Source: DAOMFM01 sp035429825 (lineage in GTDB: Bacteria > Acidobacteriota > Blastocatellia > UBA7656 > JADIYM01). From it: a stretch of 64,000 nt of DNA. The notes under the pieces were generated by a model. The model was not told where the DNA came from. It worked only from the letters and a program-made list of their open reading frames with translations, and searched no databases. Positions 54,191 to 63,054 of this stretch are shown here, one piece after another; the stretch's first letter is position 1; every line of letters begins with the position of its first letter. A program made the position numbers and the translations under genes. The stretch lies in NCBI GenBank assembly GCA_044224215.1, contig JBGAKX010000007.1:3856-67855 (forward strand), written 5' to 3'.

Positions 54191-54524
54191 CGCCGCTTCC
54201 TCCATGTGCCGGACCGCTCTGTGCAGTAGCAGCGATGGAGGCTCGAGCCCGGTCATCGCCGCTACCTGGCGGTCGGTCAATAAACCCTCTGGTTCGCCCA
54301 GAACGTGCTCGTTCGGTCGAGATTTCGCTGGACCAAAGGCGAAACCCTACCGCAGCCTATCTTACACATGGCACAACAGCTTGCCAACTGCGAAATGAAA
54401 CGGCCCCGACCGCTGCGCCGGGCACCGCGCCGGAATTTTGAACATCGTGCAATTTGGCATCGATCCGGTTACTATCGTGCCGTCCCAACCAATCCCGGTC
54501 CCTATCTGCGAGTGCGAGGTGCGT
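54191..54524. other. 334-base intergenic region
   Basis: Separates the unknown minus-strand gene from the beta-helix protein. No supported gene, repeat or convincing promoter found. Translation of the upstream extension of the next frame has no homology-like features. Confidence 0.5.
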
Positions 54525-56396
54525 ATGCAACGTGGCATTTTTTCCTTTGTGGCCGCCATTTTTGCGGTGCTTGTGTGGTCATCGGTAGCGTCGGCGGCAA
54601 CCTACTATGTGGCGCCGGCACCGGCGGGGAACGACATGAACGCGGGGTCTGAGGCGGCCCCGTTTTTGACGATTCAGAAGGCGGCGAGCGTCGTGGTCGC
54701 AGGTGACGAGATTGTTGTGACACCCGGAACGTATGCTGGAGCGAAGTTCACGACCTCCGGTACCCCGGCGAGCCCGATCCTGGTTCACGGAATGGAAGGC
54801 GCCATTGTCGCGTCTCCTGGCGCTCTCAACACGGGCGGCGACAACCTGTGGGTGCGAGGCGCAAGCTACGTCACAATCGACGGCTTCGAGGTCAAGAACG
54901 CGCCGAGGGCCGGTATCGCGATCGAAGGCGACCCGGGCGACGGGCTCATCTTTGGCAATGTCGTAACGAACAACTTCTCGCACAACAACTCCGCGTGGGG
55001 AATCTTTGCCGTCAATGCCGTCGGCGTTCGCATCGAAGGCAACGTGACGACGTTTTCGGTCAACGAGAGCGGAATCCAGGTCCTGAACTGCCCGGTCGGC
55101 CCGCAGGTCGTGGGCAACACGTCGCACGACAACGAAAACTCCGGCATCGAGTTCCTCGCAGACCCTGTCGTGCTCCCGAACGTTGCGGTGTTCACGAACG
55201 CGCTCGTGGATTCGAACACGCTGTACGAGAACGGCGCGTCGGGAGCGGCGGCGCTGTTCCTCGGCTCGTCGCAGTTCGCACTCGTGTCCAACAACCTGCT
55301 GTACGACAACCACGGCGCAGGAATCCAGGCGGTCAACACCATCGGAGATCCCGACGGCGCATCGATCGGCAACCGGTTCTTCAACAACACAATCGTTCAG
55401 GCCGTCGACGGTGGCTATCCGATCAGCTTTGACGACGCTGCGCTCAACAACTCTGTCAACAACAACATCCTGATGCACAGGGGCGCGCTTGGCTCGTTGG
55501 AATTTGTAGACGCCGCAAGCGAGCAGGGCCTCGTGTCCGACTACAACATCATCTTTGGGCTCATCTCGGTTGACGGGACGCTCTATGACCTGACGCAGTG
55601 GCGCGCCCGCGGACATGACGCTTCGTCGTTTTCGGCTGCCGCATCGGACGTGTTCGTGAACCAGGCGTCCAACTTCGCTCTCAAGCCGGACAGTCCCGCG
55701 ATCGATCGCGGCCGACCAGTCACCGGCGTGCTGCTCGACATCATCGGCACGGTTCGACCACAGGGCTCGAGCTACGACATCGGCGCCTACGAGTACTTTG
55801 TGCCGGCGCCCGAGAACAACCCGCCGGTTGCAAACGCCGGAAACGACCAGACGGTGGCCATTGGCGCGAACGTCGCGCTCAACGGCACCGGGAGCACCGA
55901 TCCAGACGGCGATACGCTGAGTTATGCGTGGACCCAGATCGAGGGACCGGTCGTGACGCTTGCAGGCGCGGCGACGGCGATCGCCTCGTTCACGGCCCCG
56001 TCCGTCGAGGCGACGACCGACTTCGCGTTCCGTCTGACGGTGAGCGACGGCAACGGCGGATCGTCGACCGACATGGTCACGGTCACCGTGGAAGCGCCCC
56101 CGATTCCCGTGATCACGATCCTGTCGCCTGTCGGCGGCGAGTCGTGGAAGACCAAGACCAAGAAGCAGATCCGCTGGTTCCCCGACGCCGGCGTGACTGG
56201 CAATGCGCGGATCGAGGTGTCGCGCGACGGAGGCGCGACGTTCGAGACGATCATCGACTCGGTCGATGTCGTGAAGGGCAAGAAGAAGTGGACCGTGAAG
56301 GGCCCGACGACGTCGACAGCCAAGATCCGTGTCGTGCTGATCTCGGATCCACGCGTGCAGGGAACGACACCCGGCACGTTCACGATCCGCAAGTAG
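54525..56396 (+). CDS. Secreted right-handed beta-helix protein with PKD domain
   Basis: A 623-residue exported protein. Signal peptide about 1-24 (ending ASAATYY). The beta-helix (about 25-430) begins YYVAPAPAGNDMNAGSEAAP and has the Asn-rich coils of pectate-lyase-like NosD/parallel beta-helix proteins. A PKD-type domain follows (NNPPVANAGNDQTV to VTVTVEAPP, about 440-535), then a C-terminal Ig-like domain beginning TILSPVGGESWKTKTKKQI. A cell-surface polysaccharide-binding or lyase role is possible; no catalytic residue is certain. Confidence 0.87.
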   Translation: MQRGIFSFVAAIFAVLVWSSVASAATYYVAPAPAGNDMNAGSEAAPFLTIQKAASVVVAGDEIVVTPGTYAGAKFTTSGTPASPILVHGMEGAIVASPGALNTGGDNLWVRGASYVTIDGFEVKNAPRAGIAIEGDPGDGLIFGNVVTNNFSHNNSAWGIFAVNAVGVRIEGNVTTFSVNESGIQVLNCPVGPQVVGNTSHDNENSGIEFLADPVVLPNVAVFTNALVDSNTLYENGASGAAALFLGSSQFALVSNNLLYDNHGAGIQAVNTIGDPDGASIGNRFFNNTIVQAVDGGYPISFDDAALNNSVNNNILMHRGALGSLEFVDAASEQGLVSDYNIIFGLISVDGTLYDLTQWRARGHDASSFSAAASDVFVNQASNFALKPDSPAIDRGRPVTGVLLDIIGTVRPQGSSYDIGAYEYFVPAPENNPPVANAGNDQTVAIGANVALNGTGSTDPDGDTLSYAWTQIEGPVVTLAGAATAIASFTAPSVEATTDFAFRLTVSDGNGGSSTDMVTVTVEAPPIPVITILSPVGGESWKTKTKKQIRWFPDAGVTGNARIEVSRDGGATFETIIDSVDVVKGKKKWTVKGPTTSTAKIRVVLISDPRVQGTTPGTFTIRK

Positions 56397-56452
56397 CGCG
56401 GGCGCCATCGCCCTGGATTCGGCCGGCGGGACGCGTTCTCGCCGGCCGTTTG

Positions 56453-56914
56453 CTATCCGGACCGCATGGTCCGAACGAGCCGGTCAAAGTCGAGCACGGC
56501 GTCGATCTGCTCGCGCATCGGGCACGCGCGACGGCGTTTCGCGGTGACCTCCTCGAGCGCCGTGCGCGCATTCCAGCGCGTCGTGTCGACCGCGATCAGA
56601 TAGCACGCTGCCACCGTCACCGCTCGCTGCAGGCCGGCGTAGCAATGCAGGTAGACGCGGTGGCCGTCGTCGACGAACGTCCGGACGGCTGCGACCGCCT
56701 CCTCGAGCTGACCGAGTGACGGCGCGTGAAAATCCTTGAAGCCCACGCGTGCCGCGACGATCCCGTGGCTTGACAGCACGTGCACGGGATCGGGCGACTC
56801 GGCCTGGAGATTGACGACGGCGCCGATACCCAGCTCGACGAGGAGCGGGACGTCAGCGTCTTCGAACGCCGACCCGACAATCAGCGAATCATCTATGGTG
56901 TCGAAATCCAGCAT
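56453..56914 (-). CDS. Dual-specificity-type protein phosphatase
   Basis: A 153-residue phosphatase with the CX5R active site in YLHCYAGLQRAVTVAACYL. The upstream acid Asp is probably in VGFKDFHAP. No membrane segment. Such small enzymes dephosphorylate Tyr/Ser/Thr or phosphoinositides and are occasionally secreted effectors; nothing here indicates secretion. It stands alone. Confidence 0.88.
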   Translation of the reverse strand: MLDFDTIDDSLIVGSAFEDADVPLLVELGIGAVVNLQAESPDPVHVLSSHGIVAARVGFKDFHAPSLGQLEEAVAAVRTFVDDGHRVYLHCYAGLQRAVTVAACYLIAVDTTRWNARTALEEVTAKRRRACPMREQIDAVLDFDRLVRTMRSG

Positions 56915-56947
56915 GCGGCGATCGGCACCACTCTATCACGACGACAC

Positions 56948-57058
56948 ACACCGCAAATGCAGAGCCGATCGCGTGAGCGATCGGGGTAACCCCAATTCGC
57001 GCGCGATGTATGGCCCGCCCGATCCCTGACGGGATCGGCTCTGCGTCGTGTGCGGTGT
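56948..57058. repeat. Long imperfect inverted repeat in the gap before the YdjM-like gene
   Basis: The outer arms ACACCGCA (56948-56955) and TGCGGTGT (57051-57058) and the inner arms GCAGAGCCGATC (56959-56970) and GATCGGCTCTGC (57033-57044) are exact complements. Small hairpins lie inside: GATCGC-GTGA-GCGATC and ATCCC-TGAC-GGGAT. It sits between the 5' end of the phosphatase gene and the 3' end of the next. It may be a terminator, a REP-type element or a structured RNA. Confidence 0.7.
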
Positions 57059-57071
57059 CGCTCGCGGCGGC

Positions 57072-58226
57072 CTACCGCCGGCCAACGAGACGTGGACACG
57101 GCCGGCCGTCTGGCACGTACCGCATGTTGGCGTCGACGACGACACGCGTCGTGGCGAAACCATACCGACCGGGAATCCCGCCAAACCGTGCGTCGCGCAG
57201 GAGCACCGTTCGCTCGCCCGAACGCGTGTCCGGCACGATCTCGGCGTACAGAAACCGGTTGAACCCCTCAGCTACCTCGCCCGGACACGACTGCAGCGCC
57301 GCCGTGACGGCCGCGTCGTCGAGGTTGCGTGGAATGACGTCGCCTGTCACGTAAGGTTTCGAGACAAGTGTAACGGTGCTTTCACTGATCTCCGAGCTCG
57401 TCGCCCTCAGGACGATCCACCGATCCGGTCGCATGAACGTCGGAATCGTCGCTGACTGCGTGATCGGCGGCGTGACGTCCGGCAACTCGCCGTCCGCGAC
57501 GATGTTCCCCGCGTGCGTGCGCAGCCCCGCAAGGGCTCCCCAGTAAGCAACCACCGCGACGAGCGAACCCGTCGCAAGCCGGCGAGCCGGCAATACCGGC
57601 CACACCGACCGCATCACGACAAGCGCAACCAGGAGCCCCAGCCAGATCCACGCGGCGACGGACCCTCCCGAGTCGGCCTGTCGCGCGAGTTGCTGTCCGA
57701 CGACACCGATCGCCATGACTGCAAAGAGCACGCTCCACATGGCCATCGTGATCCGCGTTCGCACGGCTCCGAGAAACAGCGCACCACCAAGCACGAGCCA
57801 AAGCCACGGATCGATCACGAATGCGATGTCGCCGTACACCCACGCACCGTCGAACGGTAGCCAGGGCCGCACGCCGTACGAATTCGTCCAATCGAGCAGA
57901 AGATGGCTCGCCAGACCCACGAGCGCGACGACGACGAGACCGGTGAACCTTGCGGGTGCGCGCACCGAACCCTTTGCGCGTGTCACGCGGTCCGCCAGCA
58001 CCATCGCACCGGCCAGGAGCGGCGCCTCGATCGCCACCCCCAACACGGAGTGTGTCAAGCCACGGTGATACTCCAGGTACGCGAGGTCGCCCCACAGCGC
58101 CGAGACGATGTCGACGTCCGGCAGATTCGCCGCGATCAGCATCGTTGGCAACGCCAACGGAGACAACCGGTCGAAGCCGGCGCGCGACAGTGCACCGCCG
58201 ACGAGCGTGTGGCAGATGTTGTCCAC
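57072..58226 (-). CDS. YdjM/LexA-binding-type metal-dependent inner-membrane hydrolase
   Basis: A 384-residue membrane protein. The family core opens DNICHTLVGGALSRAGFDRL and has the metal-binding AANLPDVDIV and EYHRGLTHSVLG. About eight membrane segments span 25-260; a soluble beta-rich C-terminal domain (260-384) follows. The YdjM family has unproven function, often called metal-dependent hydrolase. Downstream lies the inverted repeat at 56948. It starts one base after the thioesterase stop. Confidence 0.88.
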   Translation of the reverse strand: MDNICHTLVGGALSRAGFDRLSPLALPTMLIAANLPDVDIVSALWGDLAYLEYHRGLTHSVLGVAIEAPLLAGAMVLADRVTRAKGSVRAPARFTGLVVVALVGLASHLLLDWTNSYGVRPWLPFDGAWVYGDIAFVIDPWLWLVLGGALFLGAVRTRITMAMWSVLFAVMAIGVVGQQLARQADSGGSVAAWIWLGLLVALVVMRSVWPVLPARRLATGSLVAVVAYWGALAGLRTHAGNIVADGELPDVTPPITQSATIPTFMRPDRWIVLRATSSEISESTVTLVSKPYVTGDVIPRNLDDAAVTAALQSCPGEVAEGFNRFLYAEIVPDTRSGERTVLLRDARFGGIPGRYGFATTRVVVDANMRYVPDGRPCPRLVGRR

Positions 58227-58227
58227 G

Positions 58228-58647
58228 CTATGACCCGCCCGACAATGCCTCGAATCGCGCTCGCAGCGCGTCGGGAATCTGGCGCTTCGTCATCGTGTCG
58301 AGATCGGTGCACACCTTGGTGTGAGACGACCGCAGCACCTGTTTGCTTCCCACGTGGCCGCGAAACTCGAACACGACCGACGAATACCCGACCCGTGAGA
58401 TCCATACCGTAAAGTCGACGACGTCGCCGTAGCGGACCGGCGCCCAGAAATCGGTTTCGACGTGCACCGTCGGAAATCCGAGCCGATCGCGCGCGTACAG
58501 GTCCGGATAGCTGATTCCGAACGACTCGGTCCACGAGTCCTCGAACGCGACGTGGCAGTAGTGATACAGGCTCGGGAAGTACATGATCCCGGCGGGATCG
58601 CAGTCCCCGAACCGCACCTTAATCGATGTCTGAAAGTTCGGCGCCAA
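58228..58647 (-). CDS. YbgC-type acyl-CoA thioesterase
   Basis: A 139-residue hot-dog enzyme. The catalytic Asp is in VRFGDCDPAGIMYFPSLYHY, the 4HBT signature. The start is a TTG at 58647, overlapping the creatininase stop by 29 bases; no ATG fits. It would hydrolyse acyl- or hydroxybenzoyl-CoA in the cytoplasm. A possible link to the CoA-degradation genes at the window start is only inference. Confidence 0.87.
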   Translation of the reverse strand: MAPNFQTSIKVRFGDCDPAGIMYFPSLYHYCHVAFEDSWTESFGISYPDLYARDRLGFPTVHVETDFWAPVRYGDVVDFTVWISRVGYSSVVFEFRGHVGSKQVLRSSHTKVCTDLDTMTKRQIPDALRARFEALSGGS

Positions 58648-59401
58648 GGTCGTATGTCTCGCGTATCGATATCACCAGCATTCGCGCGAGGGCGTCGTAC
58701 AGCGCCTCGCCTTCCGCACCACTCGCGTCCGCGGGCTGACCAAAATACGCGCGGTCACCACCGGCCTCGCGAAATGTCAGCCGCCCGTCGCGGATAGCAT
58801 CCGACAGGCTCGCATTGACCTCGGGCAGCGCGACGCGAAGGTCGTCGTGTACCAGGTCCGGCCGGTCCGCCATCACCAGCGAGCTCTCGTAGCGACCGGC
58901 GTGACACGCCCCTGAAAGAAACTCGTCGCCAAGGCGCGATGCCCATCGCCGTCGACGCTTGTCGGGAAACGCGACGGTTACGCCGGTCTTCGCGCGAATC
59001 TCGTCGACGGCGGCGAGGATGGAGTCCACGTGCGCAGGTTCGAGATGCGAGTTTGCGATGCAGAAACGAACAAACCCCTGCTTGGCCAGCCCGCAGACCA
59101 CGTCGACGAGCACAGCGCGCGCCGTCTCGAACCTGAGCGAGATTCCACCGGCAAACCCCGCCGCGAAATCGGTCACCGAATACAGAATTGACGGGAGTAC
59201 GAGACTCGGAATACCGCGCGCCGCGAGCATTCGCGCTGCCCGGGTCGCCATGCCTTCCGAGATGATCACGTCCGTCGAAAGCGGCAGATGCGGCCCGTGC
59301 GGCTCCGTCGATCCGACCGGCAACAACATCACCGTCTCGCGCGCGAGCGCGGCGATCTCTTCCCACGTGCAGTCGGCGAATCGGAGCGGCAGGTCACGCA
59401 T
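58619..59401 (-). CDS. Creatininase family amidohydrolase
   Basis: A 260-residue metal-dependent amidohydrolase. LLPVGSTEPHGPHLPLSTD has the first metal ligands; ANSHLEPAHVD and SGACHAGRYESSLVM supply the others. The family includes creatininase, the riboflavin/FAPy deformylase ArfB and mycofactocin protease MftE. The substrate cannot be fixed. Its 3' end overlaps the thioesterase by 29 bases, so they are coupled. Confidence 0.88.
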   Translation of the reverse strand: MRDLPLRFADCTWEEIAALARETVMLLPVGSTEPHGPHLPLSTDVIISEGMATRAARMLAARGIPSLVLPSILYSVTDFAAGFAGGISLRFETARAVLVDVVCGLAKQGFVRFCIANSHLEPAHVDSILAAVDEIRAKTGVTVAFPDKRRRRWASRLGDEFLSGACHAGRYESSLVMADRPDLVHDDLRVALPEVNASLSDAIRDGRLTFREAGGDRAYFGQPADASGAEGEALYDALARMLVISIRETYDLGAELSDID

Positions 59402-59442
59402 CGGGTGAGGATTCTACTCGATCCTCGATTGGCGGTGCAGAC

Positions 59443-60699
59443 CTACTCGTATCTGAGCGCGTCGATCGGGTCCAGACGCGCCGCGCGCAGCGCGGGCCAC
59501 ATGCCGAAACCGAGCCCGATGCCAACCGAGACGACGAATCCGATGATCGGCGCCCACATCGGCACGACGGCCGGCAGGATCAGGCTGATCAACAGACTCG
59601 CGCCCCATCCGAGAATGATGCCGATGATTCCGCCGAGGCCGGTAAGCGTCGCCGCCTCGATCAGGAACTGCGAGATGATGTCGAATCGCCGGGCGCCGAT
59701 CGCCTTCCGGATGCCGATCTCCTTGGTGCGTTCCGTGACGCTCACCAGCATTATGTTCATCACGCCGATGCCGCCGATCAGCAGACCGGCCGAGCTGAGC
59801 GCGAACATCAGCAGCGCGATGCCGCCGGTGATCGCGTGGAACTTGGCCGTCACGGTGTCGGGCGAGAAGATCGCAAAGTTGTCCTCTTCGTTGAACGCGA
59901 CGCCCCGGCGGCGGCGGAGCAGCTCACGAACCTGATCGTTCGCCTTGTCCTTCATCCCGGGATAGTACTGGCACGTGATCCAGTTCTCCTGCATGTCTTC
60001 GGATGCCTTGGAGTAGAACTTGATCATCGTCTGGTACGGAATGTAGAGGGCACGATTCGTGTTGCCACCGTCGTCCTCTGACATGAAGAAGTTGTCGCGC
60101 TTCTCGAGCACGCCGATGACCTCGAGCTCGTTCTCGTCCATCAGGAACTTCTTGCCGATCGGGTTCATGTTCGGCCAGAACGTGCTCGCGATATCGGCGC
60201 CGATGACCGCCACCGGACGGCGATAGTCGTTCTCGGATTCGTTGAAGAACCGCCCGGTCGCCACGGTAACGCCTTCGATCCGCTCATAGGCCGGAAGCGT
60301 GCCGTTGACGCCGTTCAGATACAGCTCTTCGCCGTTCGCCCGAACTTTTGGCGTGTCCGGCGACACCATCGGCACGACGACCTCGATCGCCGAGCACTGT
60401 TCGCGAATCGCATCCGCGTCTTCGTAGGTGATGGGTTTGCGCGTCCGTTCCTCAAACGACCGGCGGCCGGTCGAGAACGTCGGATCGAACTTGTAGACCC
60501 AGATCGAGCGCGTGCCAAACGCCTCCATCTCCTGCTGGAATTTCGCGTCAAGACCCGAGATGAACGACGACACGGCCATCACCGTGAGCGTGCCGATCAC
60601 GACACCAAAGACCGTCAGAAACGACCGGAACTTGTTCGTTCTCAGCGTGTTGAACGCGAGCGCGATGCTCTCGGAAAATCGGAAGAAGTTCAGTCGCAT
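59443..60699 (-). CDS. ABC transporter permease, MacB/FtsX family (second copy)
   Basis: A 418-residue permease with an N-terminal helix (FRSFLTVFGVVIGTLTVMAV), a MacB-type periplasmic domain (about 50-270), and three C-terminal helices with GIGVMNIMLVSVTERTKEIG and RKAIGARRFDIISQFLIEA, the FtsX/MacB signature. Together with the preceding permease it would form a heterodimer for efflux or lipoprotein-type transport. No ATPase gene is in the window. Starts ATG at 60699, ten bases after the partner stop. Confidence 0.93.
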   Translation of the reverse strand: MRLNFFRFSESIALAFNTLRTNKFRSFLTVFGVVIGTLTVMAVSSFISGLDAKFQQEMEAFGTRSIWVYKFDPTFSTGRRSFEERTRKPITYEDADAIREQCSAIEVVVPMVSPDTPKVRANGEELYLNGVNGTLPAYERIEGVTVATGRFFNESENDYRRPVAVIGADIASTFWPNMNPIGKKFLMDENELEVIGVLEKRDNFFMSEDDGGNTNRALYIPYQTMIKFYSKASEDMQENWITCQYYPGMKDKANDQVRELLRRRRGVAFNEEDNFAIFSPDTVTAKFHAITGGIALLMFALSSAGLLIGGIGVMNIMLVSVTERTKEIGIRKAIGARRFDIISQFLIEAATLTGLGGIIGIILGWGASLLISLILPAVVPMWAPIIGFVVSVGIGLGFGMWPALRAARLDPIDALRYE

Positions 60700-60708
60700 G
60701 ACGAATCC

Positions 60709-61929
60709 TCAGTCGGCCCTCAGGGCGATGATCGGATCGAGCTTTGCCGCCCGCCACGCCGGATAGATTCCAAAAAACACACCCACACCGGCCGACACGC
60801 CGAGCGCGATCATCGTCCACATAACGGGTAGCGTCGTCGGGAACGAGAGCAGCAATGTGACGACCTTGGAGAGCGACCACGCAGCGAGCACCCCGATCAG
60901 CCCTCCAAGCAGCGACAGCAGCGTCGATTCCGCCAGGAACTGCTGCAGGATGTCCGAGCGCCGTGCTCCGAGCGACTTGCGAATGCCGATCTCGCGGGTC
61001 CGCTCGGTGACGCTGACGAGCATGATGTTCATGACGACAATTCCGCCGACGACGAGCGCAATCGACGTCACGCCGATCGCGACGATCGAGATCGTCCCGA
61101 ACATCTGGTCGCGCAGCTTGTTGATGGCGTCCGGCGTCAGAATGTCGAAGTTGTCCTTCTGGTCGGGCGACAGGTGACGACGCGATCTGAGCGTCACGCG
61201 AACCTCGTCGACGGCGTCCTGCATGTGGTCTGCGCTGATGGCGGACACGCGCAACGCCAGACCGCTGTTCGATCCGTACGTCTTCAGGAACGTCCCGATC
61301 GGAATGTCGATGAACGCGTCCTGCGGCTGGCCGAAAACGGTCCCGATCGCAGCGGCGACGCCGATCACGCGATAGGGCCGGCCGTCGATCTTGATCTCCT
61401 GCCCGATCGGATCGACCATCGGGAACAGGTCGCGCGCAATGTCCGCGCCGAGGAATGCGACGCTCGCACGCTGCTCATCTTCTTCACGCGTGTAGAACCG
61501 TCCTTCCCCGACCTTCATCGTATCGATATCGATCAGATTGGCCGATGCGCCCGCGATACGAATGTCCTGGAGTTCCTTGGACCCGAACTTGACGGGTGCG
61601 CGGCGCCGCGTCACCGCGGCCGCTTCCCGCACGAACACCTTGTGTGCCGTGATCGCGCCGAGCTCTCCGGTCGTCACCGCGCGGTTGTACTGCTCCTTCT
61701 CGCGGAACTCCTTCTCGCTCGTGATGATGCCGAAACGCGTGACAACAAAGGCGTTCGAGCCGAGGTCAGCGACCTTCTCCTCGACGTAGTTGTTGAAGCC
61801 CTCGATGATCGTGACGACAAGGATGACGACGGCAACGCCAAAGATGATGCCGAGCAGCGTCAGAAACGACCGCAACTTGTGGGCCCAGATGGCTGAAGCC
61901 GCCAGTTTGAGCGACTCGAGAAACTTCAT
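60709..61929 (-). CDS. ABC transporter permease, MacB/FtsX family (first copy)
   Basis: A 406-residue permease, with the N-terminal helix HKLRSFLTLLGIIFGVAVVI, a MacB-type periplasmic domain and VVMNIMLVSVTERTREIGIR near residue 290, then RKSLGARRSDILQQFLAEST. The ATG at 61929 follows a GGAGGAC site; eight upstream codons were rejected. Its partner permease starts nine bases after its stop. Probably a paralogue of that gene by duplication. No ATPase or membrane-fusion gene is adjacent. Confidence 0.93.
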   Translation of the reverse strand: MKFLESLKLAASAIWAHKLRSFLTLLGIIFGVAVVILVVTIIEGFNNYVEEKVADLGSNAFVVTRFGIITSEKEFREKEQYNRAVTTGELGAITAHKVFVREAAAVTRRRAPVKFGSKELQDIRIAGASANLIDIDTMKVGEGRFYTREEDEQRASVAFLGADIARDLFPMVDPIGQEIKIDGRPYRVIGVAAAIGTVFGQPQDAFIDIPIGTFLKTYGSNSGLALRVSAISADHMQDAVDEVRVTLRSRRHLSPDQKDNFDILTPDAINKLRDQMFGTISIVAIGVTSIALVVGGIVVMNIMLVSVTERTREIGIRKSLGARRSDILQQFLAESTLLSLLGGLIGVLAAWSLSKVVTLLLSFPTTLPVMWTMIALGVSAGVGVFFGIYPAWRAAKLDPIIALRAD

Positions 61930-61998
61930 TTCGTCCTCCGTCGGATTGCACACCAGAGAACGTGCCGGCGGGCGCGGAAGTTTCGGGAAATCCAGCCG

Positions 61999-62487
61999 TC
62001 AGCGGCGTTTCGGGATGTCCTCGGCGTCGATGACGTCATAGGACTCGCCGGCGTCGAACCCGCCAAACGCCGCCGAACCCACGTTTACAACGGAGAAACG
62101 GCCGTCGGACATCCGGGCGTCGATCGCGCGCCGGATTCGGACGCGTGTGTAATTGTTTACAATCCGGCGCACGGGTGGGATCAGAAGCGCCACGCCAGCG
62201 AGGTCCGTCAGCACGCCCGGCGTGATGAGAAACGCCGCTGCAAGCAGGACGAGTACGCCGTCCAGAATGGCGCCCGCCGGTTCGCGTTGGAGCGAAAGCG
62301 CCTTGCTGATCTCGCCGAGCGCGCGTGTTCCCTCGCGGCGCGCGAGCCACGCGCCGACTATGCCGGGAAGGATGATCATTGCGATCGTCACCCACCAGTT
62401 CGTGTAGTGCGCGAGCTCGAGCAGCAGGAACAGCTCGATCACCGTGACAACCGTGAACAGCACGAACAACCTTGCGACGATCTTCAA
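61999..62487 (-). CDS. FxsA family membrane protein
   Basis: A 162-residue protein with the FxsA core: an N-terminal helix (ARLFVLFTVVTVIELFLLLE), a second helix with IILPGIVGAWLARREGTRAL, and the hallmark GVLVLLAAAFLITPGVLTDL. FxsA relieves phage-T7 F exclusion in E. coli by binding PifA; otherwise its role is unknown. The start is a TTG at 62487 after a GGAAGGGGG site, the only one fitting. The tail is charged. Confidence 0.85.
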   Translation of the reverse strand: MKIVARLFVLFTVVTVIELFLLLELAHYTNWWVTIAMIILPGIVGAWLARREGTRALGEISKALSLQREPAGAILDGVLVLLAAAFLITPGVLTDLAGVALLIPPVRRIVNNYTRVRIRRAIDARMSDGRFSVVNVGSAAFGGFDAGESYDVIDAEDIPKRR

Positions 62488-62694
62488 CGGACGCCCCCTT
62501 CCGGTCAGCGAGTGGATGCTACGCCACGATGTGAGGCCTCGCCACCGAATAACGATGCCCCGCCACGCAACTCGTACGTCCCAGATTCCGATCATGTTGC
62601 CGACAACGCGGGAGCCGGACACGTTTGAATCCGACACTTGAGCGAACGGCGCCTCTCGCTTCCCGCGTTCATTCTTCACACAGGAGTCGATCGT

Positions 62695-63051
62695 ATGGCA
62701 CGCATTGAACCTGATCCGCTCGCGGCAAGCCTCGTCGGCGAGGTTGCCAGCCAGACGCCCGTTGCCCCTGCGACGCACCACAATGTCTTTGGAGCAATCC
62801 TGCGCGCGGCGACGCGCGTTGCCGCGGCGGCGATTCCGGTGGTCGGACCCGCCATCGGCGCCGCGGTGGACGCGATTGCGTCGCGCCACGAATCGCGCAT
62901 CGGTCCGTTTCGCGGCGAGAGCGAGACGCTCAGGTACCTCGAACTGCAGCGGCAGATCGAACAGGAGACGCGCGTGTTCGAGACCGCGTCGAACGTCCTG
63001 AAGGCCCGGCACGACGCCACGATGAACGCGATCCGAAACCTGCGGTCGTAG
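62695..63051 (+). CDS. Candidate SctF-like needle or rod protein
   Basis: A 118-residue protein from the ATG at 62695, nine bases after CAGGAG. The N-terminus is Ala/Gly-rich and hydrophobic (AATRVAAAAIPVVGPAIGAA). The C-terminal 38 residues (YLELQRQIEQETRVFETASN, VLKARHDATMNAIRNLRS) match the pattern of needle subunits: S-N..K...D...I.N.R. Needle proteins are about 80 residues, so this is longer. It ends four bases before sctU, so it belongs to the T3SS. It may be a needle, an inner rod or another early substrate. Confidence 0.5.
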   Translation: MARIEPDPLAASLVGEVASQTPVAPATHHNVFGAILRAATRVAAAAIPVVGPAIGAAVDAIASRHESRIGPFRGESETLRYLELQRQIEQETRVFETASNVLKARHDATMNAIRNLRS

Positions 63052-63054
63052 GCC

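Noticed and set aside
54579..56408. A 609-codon minus-strand frame opposite the beta-helix gene
   Set aside because: Arg/Val/Asp-rich shadow frame without domains; the plus strand has a signal peptide and clear domains.
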